From CAYJII01 sp964370225 (lineage in GTDB: Bacteria > Bacillota > Clostridia > Oscillospirales > Ruminococcaceae): a DNA stretch of 41,856 nucleotides. The notes beneath the pieces were generated by a model that saw only the letters and a list, made by a program, of their open reading frames with translations, was not told the DNA's origin and searched no databases. The DNA lies in contig CAYJII010000019.1 in assembly GCA_964370225.1 (NCBI GenBank), positions 1 to 41,856 of the forward strand, written 5' to 3'. How positions within the stretch are numbered: position 1 is the first letter of the stretch; every line of letters begins with the position of its first letter. The translations under genes were made by a program, and so were the position numbers. Positions 18,101-25,989 of this stretch are shown one piece after another.

Positions 18101-18439
18101 AACATAACCGACATATCTCCATTAAGCTTAGACATCCATGTTTATGAGCTTTTTCTTGACGGTAATGAAATCACTGATTTCTCACCTTTGGAATATTTGA
18201 ATTTTGATGTAATTAATACACTTTCAATATCACACAATGACGATATCGATTATAGTGAGTTTTACTATTATAATGTTTCTCAAGTACATATTATCGGAGC
18301 TGACGTAACTGAACATGAAGCTATTACAGACAATTTTCTTGATCATTACATGCTCCCTTGGTTTTATACAGAAGATGAATATATGGAAGCTATAGAAAAT
18401 GGCGAGCAACAAAATTTTGACAATTACTCCTTATACTAA
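15117..18439 (+). CDS. Zinc-ribbon pseudokinase, TM helix and LRR receptor-like protein (gap inside)
   Basis: A large membrane protein of about 1055 residues once the assembly gap is closed by merging the two 55-bp copies. Residues 1-24 form a zinc ribbon (Cys5, Cys8, Cys19, Cys22). Residues 45-320 are a Ser/Thr kinase-like fold of the clostridial 'VAIKEYFP' type, but every key site is altered. The glycine loop reads LREKRFCLTY, the ATP-anchoring Lys is His75 (VIIHEYYP), the HRD region is YYADISPSS with the Asn lost, and the DFG site reads LTEGFG. The C-lobe GFAPKEQY and DVYSLAACMYKALTG are conserved. A Pro-rich 8-residue repeat and an acidic linker follow. A helix at about 521-540 leads to about 18 leucine-rich repeats of 22 residues (xLDISSNQITDISPLxx). 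Likely a catalytically dead cytoplasmic domain with an extracellular LRR domain. Confidence 0.85.
16058..16112 (+). repeat. 55-bp exact copy left of the gap
   Basis: Identical to 16213-16267 on the other side of the N run. The copies occupy the same codon position of the gene on both sides, so merging them restores one open frame. This looks like overlapping contig ends, not a biological duplication. Confidence 0.9.
16113..16212. other. Assembly gap, 100 N
   Basis: A run of exactly 100 N, the conventional length for a scaffold gap of unknown size. It falls in the Pro-rich tandem repeat of the pseudokinase gene, which is hard to assemble from short reads. The true repeat number is therefore unknown. 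Confidence 0.98.
16213..16267 (+). repeat. 55-bp exact copy right of the gap
   Basis: Second copy of the sequence at 16058-16112. It encodes the same stretch from the kinase C-terminus into the first MSAPTP unit. Confidence 0.9.
16250..16393 (+). repeat. 24-bp coding tandem repeat, six units
   Basis: Six adjacent 24-bp units starting at 16250, 16274, 16298, 16322, 16346 and 16370, each encoding (M/V)SAPTP(A/T)P. Units differ at one or two bases. They form a Pro-rich spacer between the kinase fold and the membrane helix. The unit count may be underestimated because of the adjacent gap. Confidence 0.9.
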
Positions 18440-18542
18440 TCTGTGGCAAACCCAATAGAAGTTTTACTCAATTTTTTCAAAAAATTGTGGTATCTAAAGG
18501 CGAATCCCTGAACGTTTGTCCGCAAATAAACTGATACTCCAT

Positions 18543-18584
18543 TTTTTATTGCCGTGGGGCAAGAATGTCCCACGGCAATAAAAA
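18543..18584. repeat. Palindromic element with a 16-bp perfect stem
   Basis: TTTTTATTGCCGTGGG pairs perfectly with 18569-18584 around a 10-nt loop. The loop and stem core resemble sequence at the right edge of the window (near 41838-41856), suggesting a dispersed palindromic repeat. It could also terminate transcription in either direction. Confidence 0.65.
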
Positions 18585-18585
18585 T

Positions 18586-18614
18586 AAGCTGTGACTTATA
18601 ATAAGTCACAGCTT
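18586..18614. terminator. Bidirectional terminator between the LRR gene and fucU
   Basis: A 13-bp perfect stem (AAGCTGTGACTTA) with a 3-nt loop. T-rich tracts lie on both sides, so it can serve the convergent genes. Its stem core is the same as the terminator at 25944-25975. Confidence 0.85.
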
Positions 18615-18635
18615 TTGTTTTAAGCAAATAAACAT

Positions 18636-19055
18636 TTAGATAACAACGCCTTTTTTCAAAATGATATTAGCATATAAAGCACTGTCGCCTGTCGCCACGA
18701 TGCAATATGCTTTCTTCGCACGCTCATAAAAAGCAAAGCGCTCAATTCTTCCGATTTCTGCATCAGAATGTTTTGCAACAATTTTTTCGTACTCATCCCA
18801 AATAGGAGTTTCAACAGGATCTCCTGGTGTCACCTGCATTGTAAAAACAGGTTGTTCGTATGTATCAAGCGGAAACAACTCCAATATCGCCTCTAGCAGT
18901 TCTGGTATTCCATGTCCGTCTGCCCTGATAAGCCTTCTCGCATTTTCAGCAGCAGGAAAATTCCCGTCCCCAAATACAATTTCGTCACCATGCCCCATCT
19001 CCATTAGCACTTTAATAAGCTCTGGTGAAATAAGTTTCGATATACCTTTTAACAT
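18636..19055 (-). CDS. fucU: RbsD/FucU-family sugar mutarotase (FucU-like)
   Basis: A 139-residue protein matching FucU: MLKGISKLISPELIKVLMEM, then GHGDEIVFGDGNFPA with the catalytic His, ADGHGIPELLEAILELFPLD and the C-terminal FYERAKKAYCIVATGDSALYANIILKKGV. FucU interconverts alpha and beta anomers of L-fucose and related pyranoses in the cytoplasm. It is the last gene of the sugar operon, 12 nt after the dehydrogenase. The true sugar need not be fucose because the neighbours are not the fucose pathway genes. Confidence 0.9.
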   Translation of the reverse strand: MLKGISKLISPELIKVLMEMGHGDEIVFGDGNFPAAENARRLIRADGHGIPELLEAILELFPLDTYEQPVFTMQVTPGDPVETPIWDEYEKIVAKHSDAEIGRIERFAFYERAKKAYCIVATGDSALYANIILKKGVVI

Positions 19056-19067
19056 TAATGTTCCCTC

Positions 19068-20090
19068 CTAATTATTTACTAGCATCACTTTACCTTTTAC
19101 ATCCTGTGGATTTTTAAACAGCGCAAAAGCTTTATCCACGTCTTGCATTTCAAAGGTTTTATAAATTAATTTTTCATCAAATTTTAGTTGTCCAGTTTTA
19201 AAATAATGTGCTGTTAGTTGCCATTCATCACCTGGAAATGGTGCACTATAACTCATCCACGAACCTGTAAGTTTAAACTCTTTTCTATTCATACATTCCC
19301 ATAGTTTCGGGGTAAAAGTCAAATCTTTATGCGGTGTTCCTATAAAGCACACACTCGCTTTATTGCCAGCTATTTCAAACGCCATGTGCATAGTCGGAAT
19401 TTGTCCAGCAGTTTCAAACACATAGTTATACTTGTTTTTCTCAATTTCTTGAGTTAATGTGTTCACCGTAAAATCTGCGCCTAGCTTTTTAGCAAGCTCT
19501 AATTTTTCATCGGAGATATCAAAAACTGTAACTGTTTTCGCCCCATAAATTTTTGCCCATTGCATTGTAAAAAGACCGATAGTGCCACCACCTAAAATTG
19601 CGACATCGCCACCGCCTTTATAATCGGCGCATTTCAGTCCATGTATCGCTACTGTAGAGGGTTCAAACATCGCTGCTTGCACATATGGGATTTTACTATC
19701 GTACTTAATCGCATTAATTTCGGGCAGTACAACGTACTCAGCAAAGCTCCCCTGCTCCCTTGAGCCGATAAAACTATATTTTTTACACAAAGCGTAATTT
19801 CCTTTTTGGCAATCTTCGCAGGATAAGCATGGTAACAGTGGCGCACCTGAAACGGTGTCCCCCACTTTAATGTCTTTGACACCACACCCGACTTCTACTA
19901 CATCACCCGAAAATTCATGTCCTAATACCACTGGATAATAGTGCGCTCCATTATTAAACACGCGTGGTATATCCGACCCGCAAATCCCAGCAGCTCGTAC
20001 CTTAACTTTTATTTGCCCATCGCCTACTGTGGGCGTTTCATAATCGTCCCATTTAATATTCTCATTTGAGTATAACACACAAGCTTTCAT
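19068..20090 (-). CDS. Zinc-dependent polyol dehydrogenase, GatD-like
   Basis: A 340-residue medium-chain dehydrogenase. Catalytic zinc ligands lie in GICGSD and GHEFSG. The structural zinc lobe has four cysteines in PLLPCLSCEDCQKGNYALC. The NAD-binding motif is AILGGGTIGLF. The stretches DIPRVFNNGAHYYPVVLGHE, FIGSR and GSFAEY closely resemble galactitol-1-phosphate 5-dehydrogenase GatD. Here there is no galactitol PTS beside it, so the substrate may be a free sugar alcohol or its phosphate. It lies 5 nt after the FGGY kinase. Confidence 0.85.
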   Translation of the reverse strand: MKACVLYSNENIKWDDYETPTVGDGQIKVKVRAAGICGSDIPRVFNNGAHYYPVVLGHEFSGDVVEVGCGVKDIKVGDTVSGAPLLPCLSCEDCQKGNYALCKKYSFIGSREQGSFAEYVVLPEINAIKYDSKIPYVQAAMFEPSTVAIHGLKCADYKGGGDVAILGGGTIGLFTMQWAKIYGAKTVTVFDISDEKLELAKKLGADFTVNTLTQEIEKNKYNYVFETAGQIPTMHMAFEIAGNKASVCFIGTPHKDLTFTPKLWECMNRKEFKLTGSWMSYSAPFPGDEWQLTAHYFKTGQLKFDEKLIYKTFEMQDVDKAFALFKNPQDVKGKVMLVNN

Positions 20091-20095
20091 CGAAA

Positions 20096-21613
20096 TTATT
20101 CCCCCTGCTCTTTCATGATTTGCTTTAAATTTTGGTAAAGTTTTAAGTATACATCATAATTTTTCGCATAAGTATTTTCATTATCAGGGTCTGGCACATG
20201 CTCTCTGGTTATCTTCACAGTCATGTCTACCGCTTGATTAAAGCTCTCGTAAAATCCTACTCCAACTCCCGCCAAAATCGCCGCACCAAGTGTAGTTGCA
20301 GTATCAGAAGATGGTACCACAATTTTTTTCCCTGTGACATCTGCTTTTATCTGTGTCCACAAACGACTGTTTGCAGCTCCACCCATCGCGCGTAAGACAT
20401 CGACTTTCGCTCCAGCTTTTTCAGCTGTATCAAGATTATGTTTTAGCGAAAAAGCTACGCCTTCCATGCTAGCTTTTATCATATGCGCTCTACTTTTTGC
20501 AAAATCAAGTCCAAAGTAAACCGCTTTTGCATTTTCATCCCATATTGGCGAACGCTCTCCCGCCATATACGGCAAGAACACTACACCGTCACTACCAGCA
20601 TTTATCGATTGTGCAAGTTTATCCATTTCTGCAAATGAGCTAGTATTATTTTCTTTCGCAGCTAATTTTTCCTGATTACAAAACTCTTTTTCAAACCAGT
20701 TAATAGCGCCGCCACCACCAACACTACCACCTTGCAGCAGCCATCTATTTGGCACGACGTGGAAGCTTAAAATTAGCTTTTCATTCGCATTATACTCATC
20801 CATGCAAATACTCATCCCACCAGCTTGGCCACCTTGCTCTTGTGTTTCACCATTATTTATTACCCCAGCTCCAAGCGTCCCGCAAGCAGCATCTAATCCG
20901 CCAGCTACCACTGGTGTACCCTCACAAAGTCCCGTTTTAACTGCTGCAGTTTTTGTTATGCTACCTACAACTTCGTGACAAGGGTAAATATCAGGGAGTT
21001 TGTTTATATCCACTCCCATTTTCTCGCACATACTCTCGCTCCAGACTGCATTTTTCATATCAAAACAGTGCAGTCCGTATGCCTGCGATAGGTCCTGTGT
21101 GATGCTATCCGTCAGCTTCATCGCGATAAAGCTATTCGATTGCAAAAATTTGTATGTATCATTGTATATATTGGGTGCATTTTCCTTGAACCACAAAATT
21201 TTTGGCAGAGTGTACCCAGGCTCAATAGGATTTCCACAAAGAGCAAAAATCTCTTCTTCGCCTATAGTTTCTTTTAAATCTTTACAAATTGATGCACTCC
21301 TCGTATCGTACCATATCGGAGTGTTATGTAGCACATTTTTTTCTACATCTATCGGAATACACGACCAACTTTGTCCGTCAATTCCAATTGATTTGATGAG
21401 TTTTGAGTCTATTTGAAATTTTTCAAGCATCTCTTTTATCGTCTTAGCGATAACTTCCCACCACTCGTTTGGGTCTTGTTCCGCCCAACCTGGATTTTTG
21501 TGGTATACGTGGTATTCGCCCGAGTTTGACGCTACCACTTCTCCATTTTTATTAAACAGCGCGACTTTACAAGCACTCGTACCTAAGTCTATGCCCATCA
21601 AAAGTTTTTCCAT
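20096..21613 (-). CDS. FGGY-family carbohydrate kinase, xylulokinase-like
   Basis: A 505-residue sugar kinase with the two-domain actin-like fold. The N-terminal phosphate loop is MGIDLGTSACKVALFN. GIDGQSWSCIPID and WYDTRS form the sugar-binding region. FGGY C-terminal motifs include PYMAGERSPIWD and MGGAANSRLWTQIKADVTG. ATG 21613 is used because GAAGG is well spaced to it. An upstream in-frame GTG at 21628 is the alternative. The family phosphorylates ketoses such as D-xylulose, L-ribulose or L-fuculose. In this operon it probably makes the substrate for the upstream aldolase gene's product. Confidence 0.85.
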   Translation of the reverse strand: MEKLLMGIDLGTSACKVALFNKNGEVVASNSGEYHVYHKNPGWAEQDPNEWWEVIAKTIKEMLEKFQIDSKLIKSIGIDGQSWSCIPIDVEKNVLHNTPIWYDTRSASICKDLKETIGEEEIFALCGNPIEPGYTLPKILWFKENAPNIYNDTYKFLQSNSFIAMKLTDSITQDLSQAYGLHCFDMKNAVWSESMCEKMGVDINKLPDIYPCHEVVGSITKTAAVKTGLCEGTPVVAGGLDAACGTLGAGVINNGETQEQGGQAGGMSICMDEYNANEKLILSFHVVPNRWLLQGGSVGGGGAINWFEKEFCNQEKLAAKENNTSSFAEMDKLAQSINAGSDGVVFLPYMAGERSPIWDENAKAVYFGLDFAKSRAHMIKASMEGVAFSLKHNLDTAEKAGAKVDVLRAMGGAANSRLWTQIKADVTGKKIVVPSSDTATTLGAAILAGVGVGFYESFNQAVDMTVKITREHVPDPDNENTYAKNYDVYLKLYQNLKQIMKEQGE

Positions 21614-21641
21614 GCAATTTACCTTCACTTATGTAATTGAT

Positions 21642-22493
21642 TTATATAGCTTTGTTAACGCTTCCGCATACTTTCATTTTCTGCATTACAAGTTCTTTAA
21701 CATTTTTCATACCCACTTTGCCATACACCTTAGGGTCAAAAACATCTGGATTTTCGCTTAGCACTTGTTTTATCCCGTCACTATAAGCTATTCTTAGTTC
21801 CGTTGCAAAATTAACTTTGCAAATCCCCTCTGCAATACATTTGCGTACGCTCTCGTCAGGAACGCCCGAAGCTCCATGAAGCACCAGTGGAATTTCAATC
21901 AGTTCACGGATTTTTTTTAGTCTTTCTATATCAAGTTTAGGCTCACCAGCATACAAACCATGAGCAGTCCCGATTGCGATTGCAAGCGAGTCTACGCCTG
22001 TTCTTTGCGCAAATTCAAGCGCTTGATCAGGGTCAGTGTATCCGCCATCTCCGCCGTCAATATCATCTTCTTTTCCTCCAACCATTCCAAGCTCAGCCTC
22101 GACTGCAATACCGCTAATTTTTGCTATGTCGACAACAGATTTTGTAAGGGCAATATTATCCTCAAAAGATGAGTGCGAACCATCTATCATAATTGATGTG
22201 TATCCTGCAAACATTGCTTTTACCGCAAGCTCGTATGAAGTTGAATGGTCTAAATGCATCGCTATCGGCACAGACGCACTTTTTGCGTATGCAGCAACAT
22301 TAGCAAAGTACACATCCGCATTTGCATATGTAACAGTCGAGCCTGTAGTTTGCACAATAACAGGCGATTTCATCTCTTCGGCAGCATCGATTATTGCCAT
22401 AACCATTTCCATATTTTCAGTATTAAATGCACCTATTGCATAATTTTCTCTTTGCGCTTTTAACATCATTTCTTTAGTAGTAACTAATGGCAT
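21642..22493 (-). CDS. Class II ketose-bisphosphate aldolase, GatY/KbaY-type
   Basis: A 283-residue zinc aldolase that cleaves a ketose phosphate to dihydroxyacetone phosphate plus an aldehyde. Zinc and catalytic residues are seen in AMHLDHSTS, GTAHGLYAGEP and LHGASG. The segment VEAELGMVGGKEDD is closer to tagatose-bisphosphate aldolases than to classic Fba. The start is ATG 22493 with GGAGG upstream. It is the first gene of the operon under the promoter at 22545-22574. Substrate choice among tagatose-1,6-bisphosphate, fructose-1,6-bisphosphate and a 1-phosphate ketose is open. Confidence 0.88.
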   Translation of the reverse strand: MPLVTTKEMMLKAQRENYAIGAFNTENMEMVMAIIDAAEEMKSPVIVQTTGSTVTYANADVYFANVAAYAKSASVPIAMHLDHSTSYELAVKAMFAGYTSIMIDGSHSSFEDNIALTKSVVDIAKISGIAVEAELGMVGGKEDDIDGGDGGYTDPDQALEFAQRTGVDSLAIAIGTAHGLYAGEPKLDIERLKKIRELIEIPLVLHGASGVPDESVRKCIAEGICKVNFATELRIAYSDGIKQVLSENPDVFDPKVYGKVGMKNVKELVMQKMKVCGSVNKAI

Positions 22494-22527
22494 ATTTTTA
22501 CCTCCAGCTTGTATTTTTTCAAAAGTG

Positions 22528-22535
22528 AAACGTTT
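22528..22535 (-). promoter_or_regulatory. Possible LacI/CcpA-type operator of the sugar operon
   Basis: AAACGTTT, a palindrome with central CG flanked by TAT and CAC, lies at the predicted transcription start. It resembles the core of catabolite-response and LacI-family sites but is an imperfect match to the full consensus. Confidence 0.35.
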
Positions 22536-22544
22536 ATACTTCAT

Positions 22545-22574
22545 AGTATATCATCAATGCACAAGCATTGTCAA
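22545..22574 (-). promoter_or_regulatory. Promoter of the sugar operon
   Basis: On the minus strand a perfect TTGACA (22574-22569), an 18-nt spacer and TATACT (22550-22545). It is back to back with the pyrB promoter. Confidence 0.75.
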
Positions 22575-22606
22575 TAAATATAGTTAATATATTATAACTT
22601 TTTACA

Positions 22607-22635
22607 TTGAAAAAAGCCATATTTTTTGATATAAT
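22607..22635 (+). promoter_or_regulatory. Promoter of pyrB
   Basis: TTGAAA (22607-22612), a 17-nt spacer and TATAAT (22630-22635). The leader to ATG 22685 is about 40 nt, too short for a PyrR-type attenuator, and none was seen. Confidence 0.75.
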
Positions 22636-22684
22636 ATATATAAGCAATATTATGCAGTTATTTCATTTCATCGGAGGAAATTTT

Positions 22685-23773
22685 ATGAGTTATAACCATT
22701 TGATAGATTTAAACGATTATTCTGTCGAATATTGGAACAGCATCGTTTCACTAGCGCTTGATATCAAAGCAAACGCAAGCAAATATTCGGATTATTGTAA
22801 AAACAAGATACTAGCTACCTTGTTTTACGAGCCATCCACTCGCACACAAATGTCGTTTCAAACAGCGATGATTAAGCTAGGTGGACAAGTAATCGGTTTT
22901 GATAATCCTGAAACTTCATCTGTATCAAAAGGTGAAATTTTTACGGATACTATACAGATTGTCGGCGGTTATGCCGATGTATTAGTTGTAAGGCATCCAC
23001 AAGAAGGCTCAGCAAGAGCAGCTTCGCTATATAGCGATTGCCCTGTTATTAATGCTGGCGACGGTGGACATTTGCACCCCACACAAACTCTTACAGATTT
23101 GGTGACATTGCAAATTGAAAAAGGCAGTCTCAACAATTTAACCGTTGGTTTTTGTGGAGATTTGCGCAATGGCAGAACCGTGCATTCCTTAATTAAGGCG
23201 CTTTCAATGTACAAAGGCAACAAATTTGTGCTCATATCTACTAGCGAGCTAACTTTACCTCGCTATATCAAAGATTATCTACATGCACAAAATGCTGATT
23301 ACGTTGAAGTTGAGTCACTCGAGGAAAACATCGGCTCTCTTGATATGCTTTACATGACACGAATTCAAAAAGAACGTTTTCACTCCACCGAGGAATATTA
23401 TGCGCAAAAAAACGTATATATTTTAGACAAGACTAAAATGGAAAAAGCGAGTGAAAATTTAATTGTAATGCACCCACTACCTCGTGTGGATGAAATTGAG
23501 CTTGATGTGGATAAGGACCCACGTGCTGTTTACTTTAAACAGGCGGTTTACGGGGTTTATGCCCGCATGGCGCTTATTATGCGTGTACTCGAGGATAAAG
23601 TTTATTATAATGAATCAAAAGGCAGCAAGCTTAGTATAGATTGCAAAAATCCTAAATGTATTACGAATACTGAGCTTTATTTAAGCAAATCATATATATG
23701 CCACACCGATACTATCGAGTGTGAATATTGTGACGAGCGACAAATAGTATATTCAACTAAAGATATAGAATAG
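22685..23773 (+). CDS. pyrB: Aspartate carbamoyltransferase fused to a PyrI-type zinc domain
   Basis: A 362-residue protein. The first ~310 residues are the catalytic chain that joins carbamoyl phosphate and aspartate in pyrimidine synthesis. Carbamoyl-phosphate motifs are YEPSTRTQMSFQ and HPTQTLTDL, and the aspartate loop is MHPLPRVDEI. The C-terminal ~45 residues hold CKNPKCITNTE and CEYC (CX4C and CX2C), the zinc-binding motif of the regulatory chain PyrI. The nucleotide-binding part of PyrI is absent. Similar PyrB-zinc-domain fusions are known, for example in Thermotoga. ATG 22685 follows GGAGG. It is transcribed with the debranching enzyme gene or alone. Confidence 0.93.
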   Translation: MSYNHLIDLNDYSVEYWNSIVSLALDIKANASKYSDYCKNKILATLFYEPSTRTQMSFQTAMIKLGGQVIGFDNPETSSVSKGEIFTDTIQIVGGYADVLVVRHPQEGSARAASLYSDCPVINAGDGGHLHPTQTLTDLVTLQIEKGSLNNLTVGFCGDLRNGRTVHSLIKALSMYKGNKFVLISTSELTLPRYIKDYLHAQNADYVEVESLEENIGSLDMLYMTRIQKERFHSTEEYYAQKNVYILDKTKMEKASENLIVMHPLPRVDEIELDVDKDPRAVYFKQAVYGVYARMALIMRVLEDKVYYNESKGSKLSIDCKNPKCITNTELYLSKSYICHTDTIECEYCDERQIVYSTKDIE

Positions 23774-23833
23774 ATAATACTATCAGTGCATTTGTCATCT
23801 ATTATTAGTGATGATCCAGAAGGGACAGTGCAT

Positions 23834-25933
23834 ATGAATACAAATAATCATAATTATAACATCAATGACACTAAATCCATAAACCTAAAACCAATGGATA
23901 CGGTCAATGGATTTGATATACGACCAGGATTTTACGAAGTAAATGGCGCTACTGTTATCCCCTGTGGCGTTAACTTCACCATATCTTCACACAACGCAAC
24001 ATCCGTGGAACTAGTGTTATTTCCACGACTTTCGGATGAACCTTACGCTATAATCCCATTTCCAGATAGTTACAGAATTGGCAAAGTTTTTTCCATGATT
24101 GTTTTCGGACTTGACATCGAAAAATTTGAGTATGCTTATCGAATTGATGGCCCATACCAACAAAAGGAAGGTTTAATCTTTAATAAAGATAAATTTTTGC
24201 TCGACCCATACGCTAAAGCTATTGCTGAACAGCGTGATTGGGGCGTTCAAAATTGTGCTGACCATTTTTATAAAGCTAGAGTGGTTCGCAGTAATTTCGA
24301 GTGGGGCAACTCAAAACAGCTAAATATTCCAGCAGAGGATTTAATTATCTATGAAATGCATGTTAGAGGCTTCACTAAGCATAGCTCTTCTGGAGTTGAA
24401 TACCCAGGAACATACCAAGCGCTCATTGAGAAAATCCCATATTTATTAGAGCTTGGCGTAAATGTTGTTGAGCTGATGCCGATTTTTGAGTTCGATGAGA
24501 TGCTTGAATATCGCAACCACGAAGGTAGAGATCTATGCAATTATTGGGGATATAGTACAGTCAGCTTTTTCGCACCTAATACAGCATACGCCTCAAAAGC
24601 TGAGCATAATATCGAAGGAAATGAGCTTAAAAAACTGATTAAAGCGCTAAACGAAAACGGAATAGAAGTTTATTTAGATGTCGTTTTTAATCATACTGCT
24701 GAAGGTAATGAATTAGGACCTTTTTTCTCATTTAAAGGTCTTGATAATAATGTTTATTATCTACTTACACCCGATGGACACTACTATAATTTCAGCGGAT
24801 GTGGCAATGCGCTCAACTGCAACCACCCAACAGTTAGGCGCATGATTATCGACTGTTTGCGCTATTGGGTAACAGAATATCATATAGATGGATTTAGATT
24901 TGATTTAGCCTCAATTTTAGGGCGTAACCAAGACGGCTCTCCTATGAATTCCCCGCCACTACTACAATCACTTGCATATGACACTATACTTGCAGACACT
25001 AAACTTATAGCAGAAGCATGGGATGCTGGCGGTTTATACCAAGTTGGGACATTCCCATCGTACAATCGCTGGTCCGAGTGGAATGGAGCATACCGAGATG
25101 ATATTCGCCGCTTTTTAAAAGGCGACGACAATACAGCGCATATCGCCGCAAACAGAATTGCTGGCTCAAGCGACATGTATAATCCACTGCATAGAGATAA
25201 TGCTTCGGTTAATTTTTTGACCTGTCATGACGGCTTTACACTAAATGATTTATATTCGTACAATTACAAGCATAACGAGGCAAATGGTTGGCACAACACA
25301 GATGGCACAGACCATAATATCAGCTGGAACTGTGGTGTTGAGGGAGAGACCGACAACGAAAACATCAATGAGCTTCGTCTGAGAATGATGAAAAATGCTA
25401 TCACCACGCTTATGTGCAGTCGAGGTATCCCGATGTTTTTAGCTGGTGATGAATTTGGTAACACACAATTTGGTAATAACAACGCATATTGTCAAGATAA
25501 TGAAATCTCTTGGCTTGATTGGACATTGAAAGAAAAAAATAGCGAAATATTTGATTTTTTCAAAAAAGTGATAAAATTTAGGAAAGAACACAAGTGTATG
25601 CGCATGAATATGAGTGATGGCGCTTTTGGAATTCCTGATATTAGCTTCCACGGTATTAAGCCATGGTGCTCAACATATACCTCCTTTGACCATTATGTTG
25701 GCGTAATGTTCTGTGGTATGGAAAAAGACAGCAGACAAGTAGATTTAGTATATCTCGCTGCAAATACATTTTGGGAACCGCTTACTATAACTTTGCCGAA
25801 TGCACCTGCTCATATGGGGTGGAAACTTGAAATTAACACAAACAAAGATACTCCTAAAATTATAACTAATAATATTAAGCAAATCCAAATTCCACCTCGC
25901 ACAATATTTGCTTTTGTAGCTCGTACAATTTAA
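23834..25933 (+). CDS. glgX: Glycogen debranching enzyme, GlgX/isoamylase type
   Basis: About 699 residues with an N-terminal beta-sandwich (early-set/CBM48-like, about residues 25-130) and a GH13 catalytic barrel. The four conserved GH13 regions are intact: DVVFNHTAEG, DGFRFDLAS (nucleophile Asp), LIAEAWDAGG (acid/base Glu) and LTCHDGFT. The phrases YEMHVRGFT and NYWGYSTVSFFAPN are typical of GlgX/isoamylase debranching enzymes that hydrolyse alpha-1,6 branches of glycogen or dextrins. No signal peptide is seen, so it is cytoplasmic. ATG 23834 is preceded by AAGGGA. A GTG at 23786 is in frame but less likely. Confidence 0.88.
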   Translation: MNTNNHNYNINDTKSINLKPMDTVNGFDIRPGFYEVNGATVIPCGVNFTISSHNATSVELVLFPRLSDEPYAIIPFPDSYRIGKVFSMIVFGLDIEKFEYAYRIDGPYQQKEGLIFNKDKFLLDPYAKAIAEQRDWGVQNCADHFYKARVVRSNFEWGNSKQLNIPAEDLIIYEMHVRGFTKHSSSGVEYPGTYQALIEKIPYLLELGVNVVELMPIFEFDEMLEYRNHEGRDLCNYWGYSTVSFFAPNTAYASKAEHNIEGNELKKLIKALNENGIEVYLDVVFNHTAEGNELGPFFSFKGLDNNVYYLLTPDGHYYNFSGCGNALNCNHPTVRRMIIDCLRYWVTEYHIDGFRFDLASILGRNQDGSPMNSPPLLQSLAYDTILADTKLIAEAWDAGGLYQVGTFPSYNRWSEWNGAYRDDIRRFLKGDDNTAHIAANRIAGSSDMYNPLHRDNASVNFLTCHDGFTLNDLYSYNYKHNEANGWHNTDGTDHNISWNCGVEGETDNENINELRLRMMKNAITTLMCSRGIPMFLAGDEFGNTQFGNNNAYCQDNEISWLDWTLKEKNSEIFDFFKKVIKFRKEHKCMRMNMSDGAFGIPDISFHGIKPWCSTYTSFDHYVGVMFCGMEKDSRQVDLVYLAANTFWEPLTITLPNAPAHMGWKLEINTNKDTPKIITNNIKQIQIPPRTIFAFVARTI

Positions 25934-25943
25934 GATTATGCAA

Positions 25944-25975
25944 AAAAGCTGTGACTTTATAAAGTCACAGCTTTT
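25944..25975. terminator. Bidirectional terminator between glgX and the aldo/keto reductase gene
   Basis: A perfect 32-bp palindrome, AAAAGCTGTGACTTTA followed by its complement, with T-rich ends. It shares the stem core GCTGTGACTT with the terminator at 18586-18614. Confidence 0.88.
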
Positions 25976-25989
25976 ATTTATGCGAAAAA

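Noticed and set aside
18436..18627. Small minus-strand open frame after the LRR gene
   Set aside because: It covers two hairpins, has no ribosome site and shows no protein-like composition.
22607..22684. Longer N-terminus for pyrB
   Set aside because: It begins in the promoter -35 box. ATG 22685 has a strong ribosome site.
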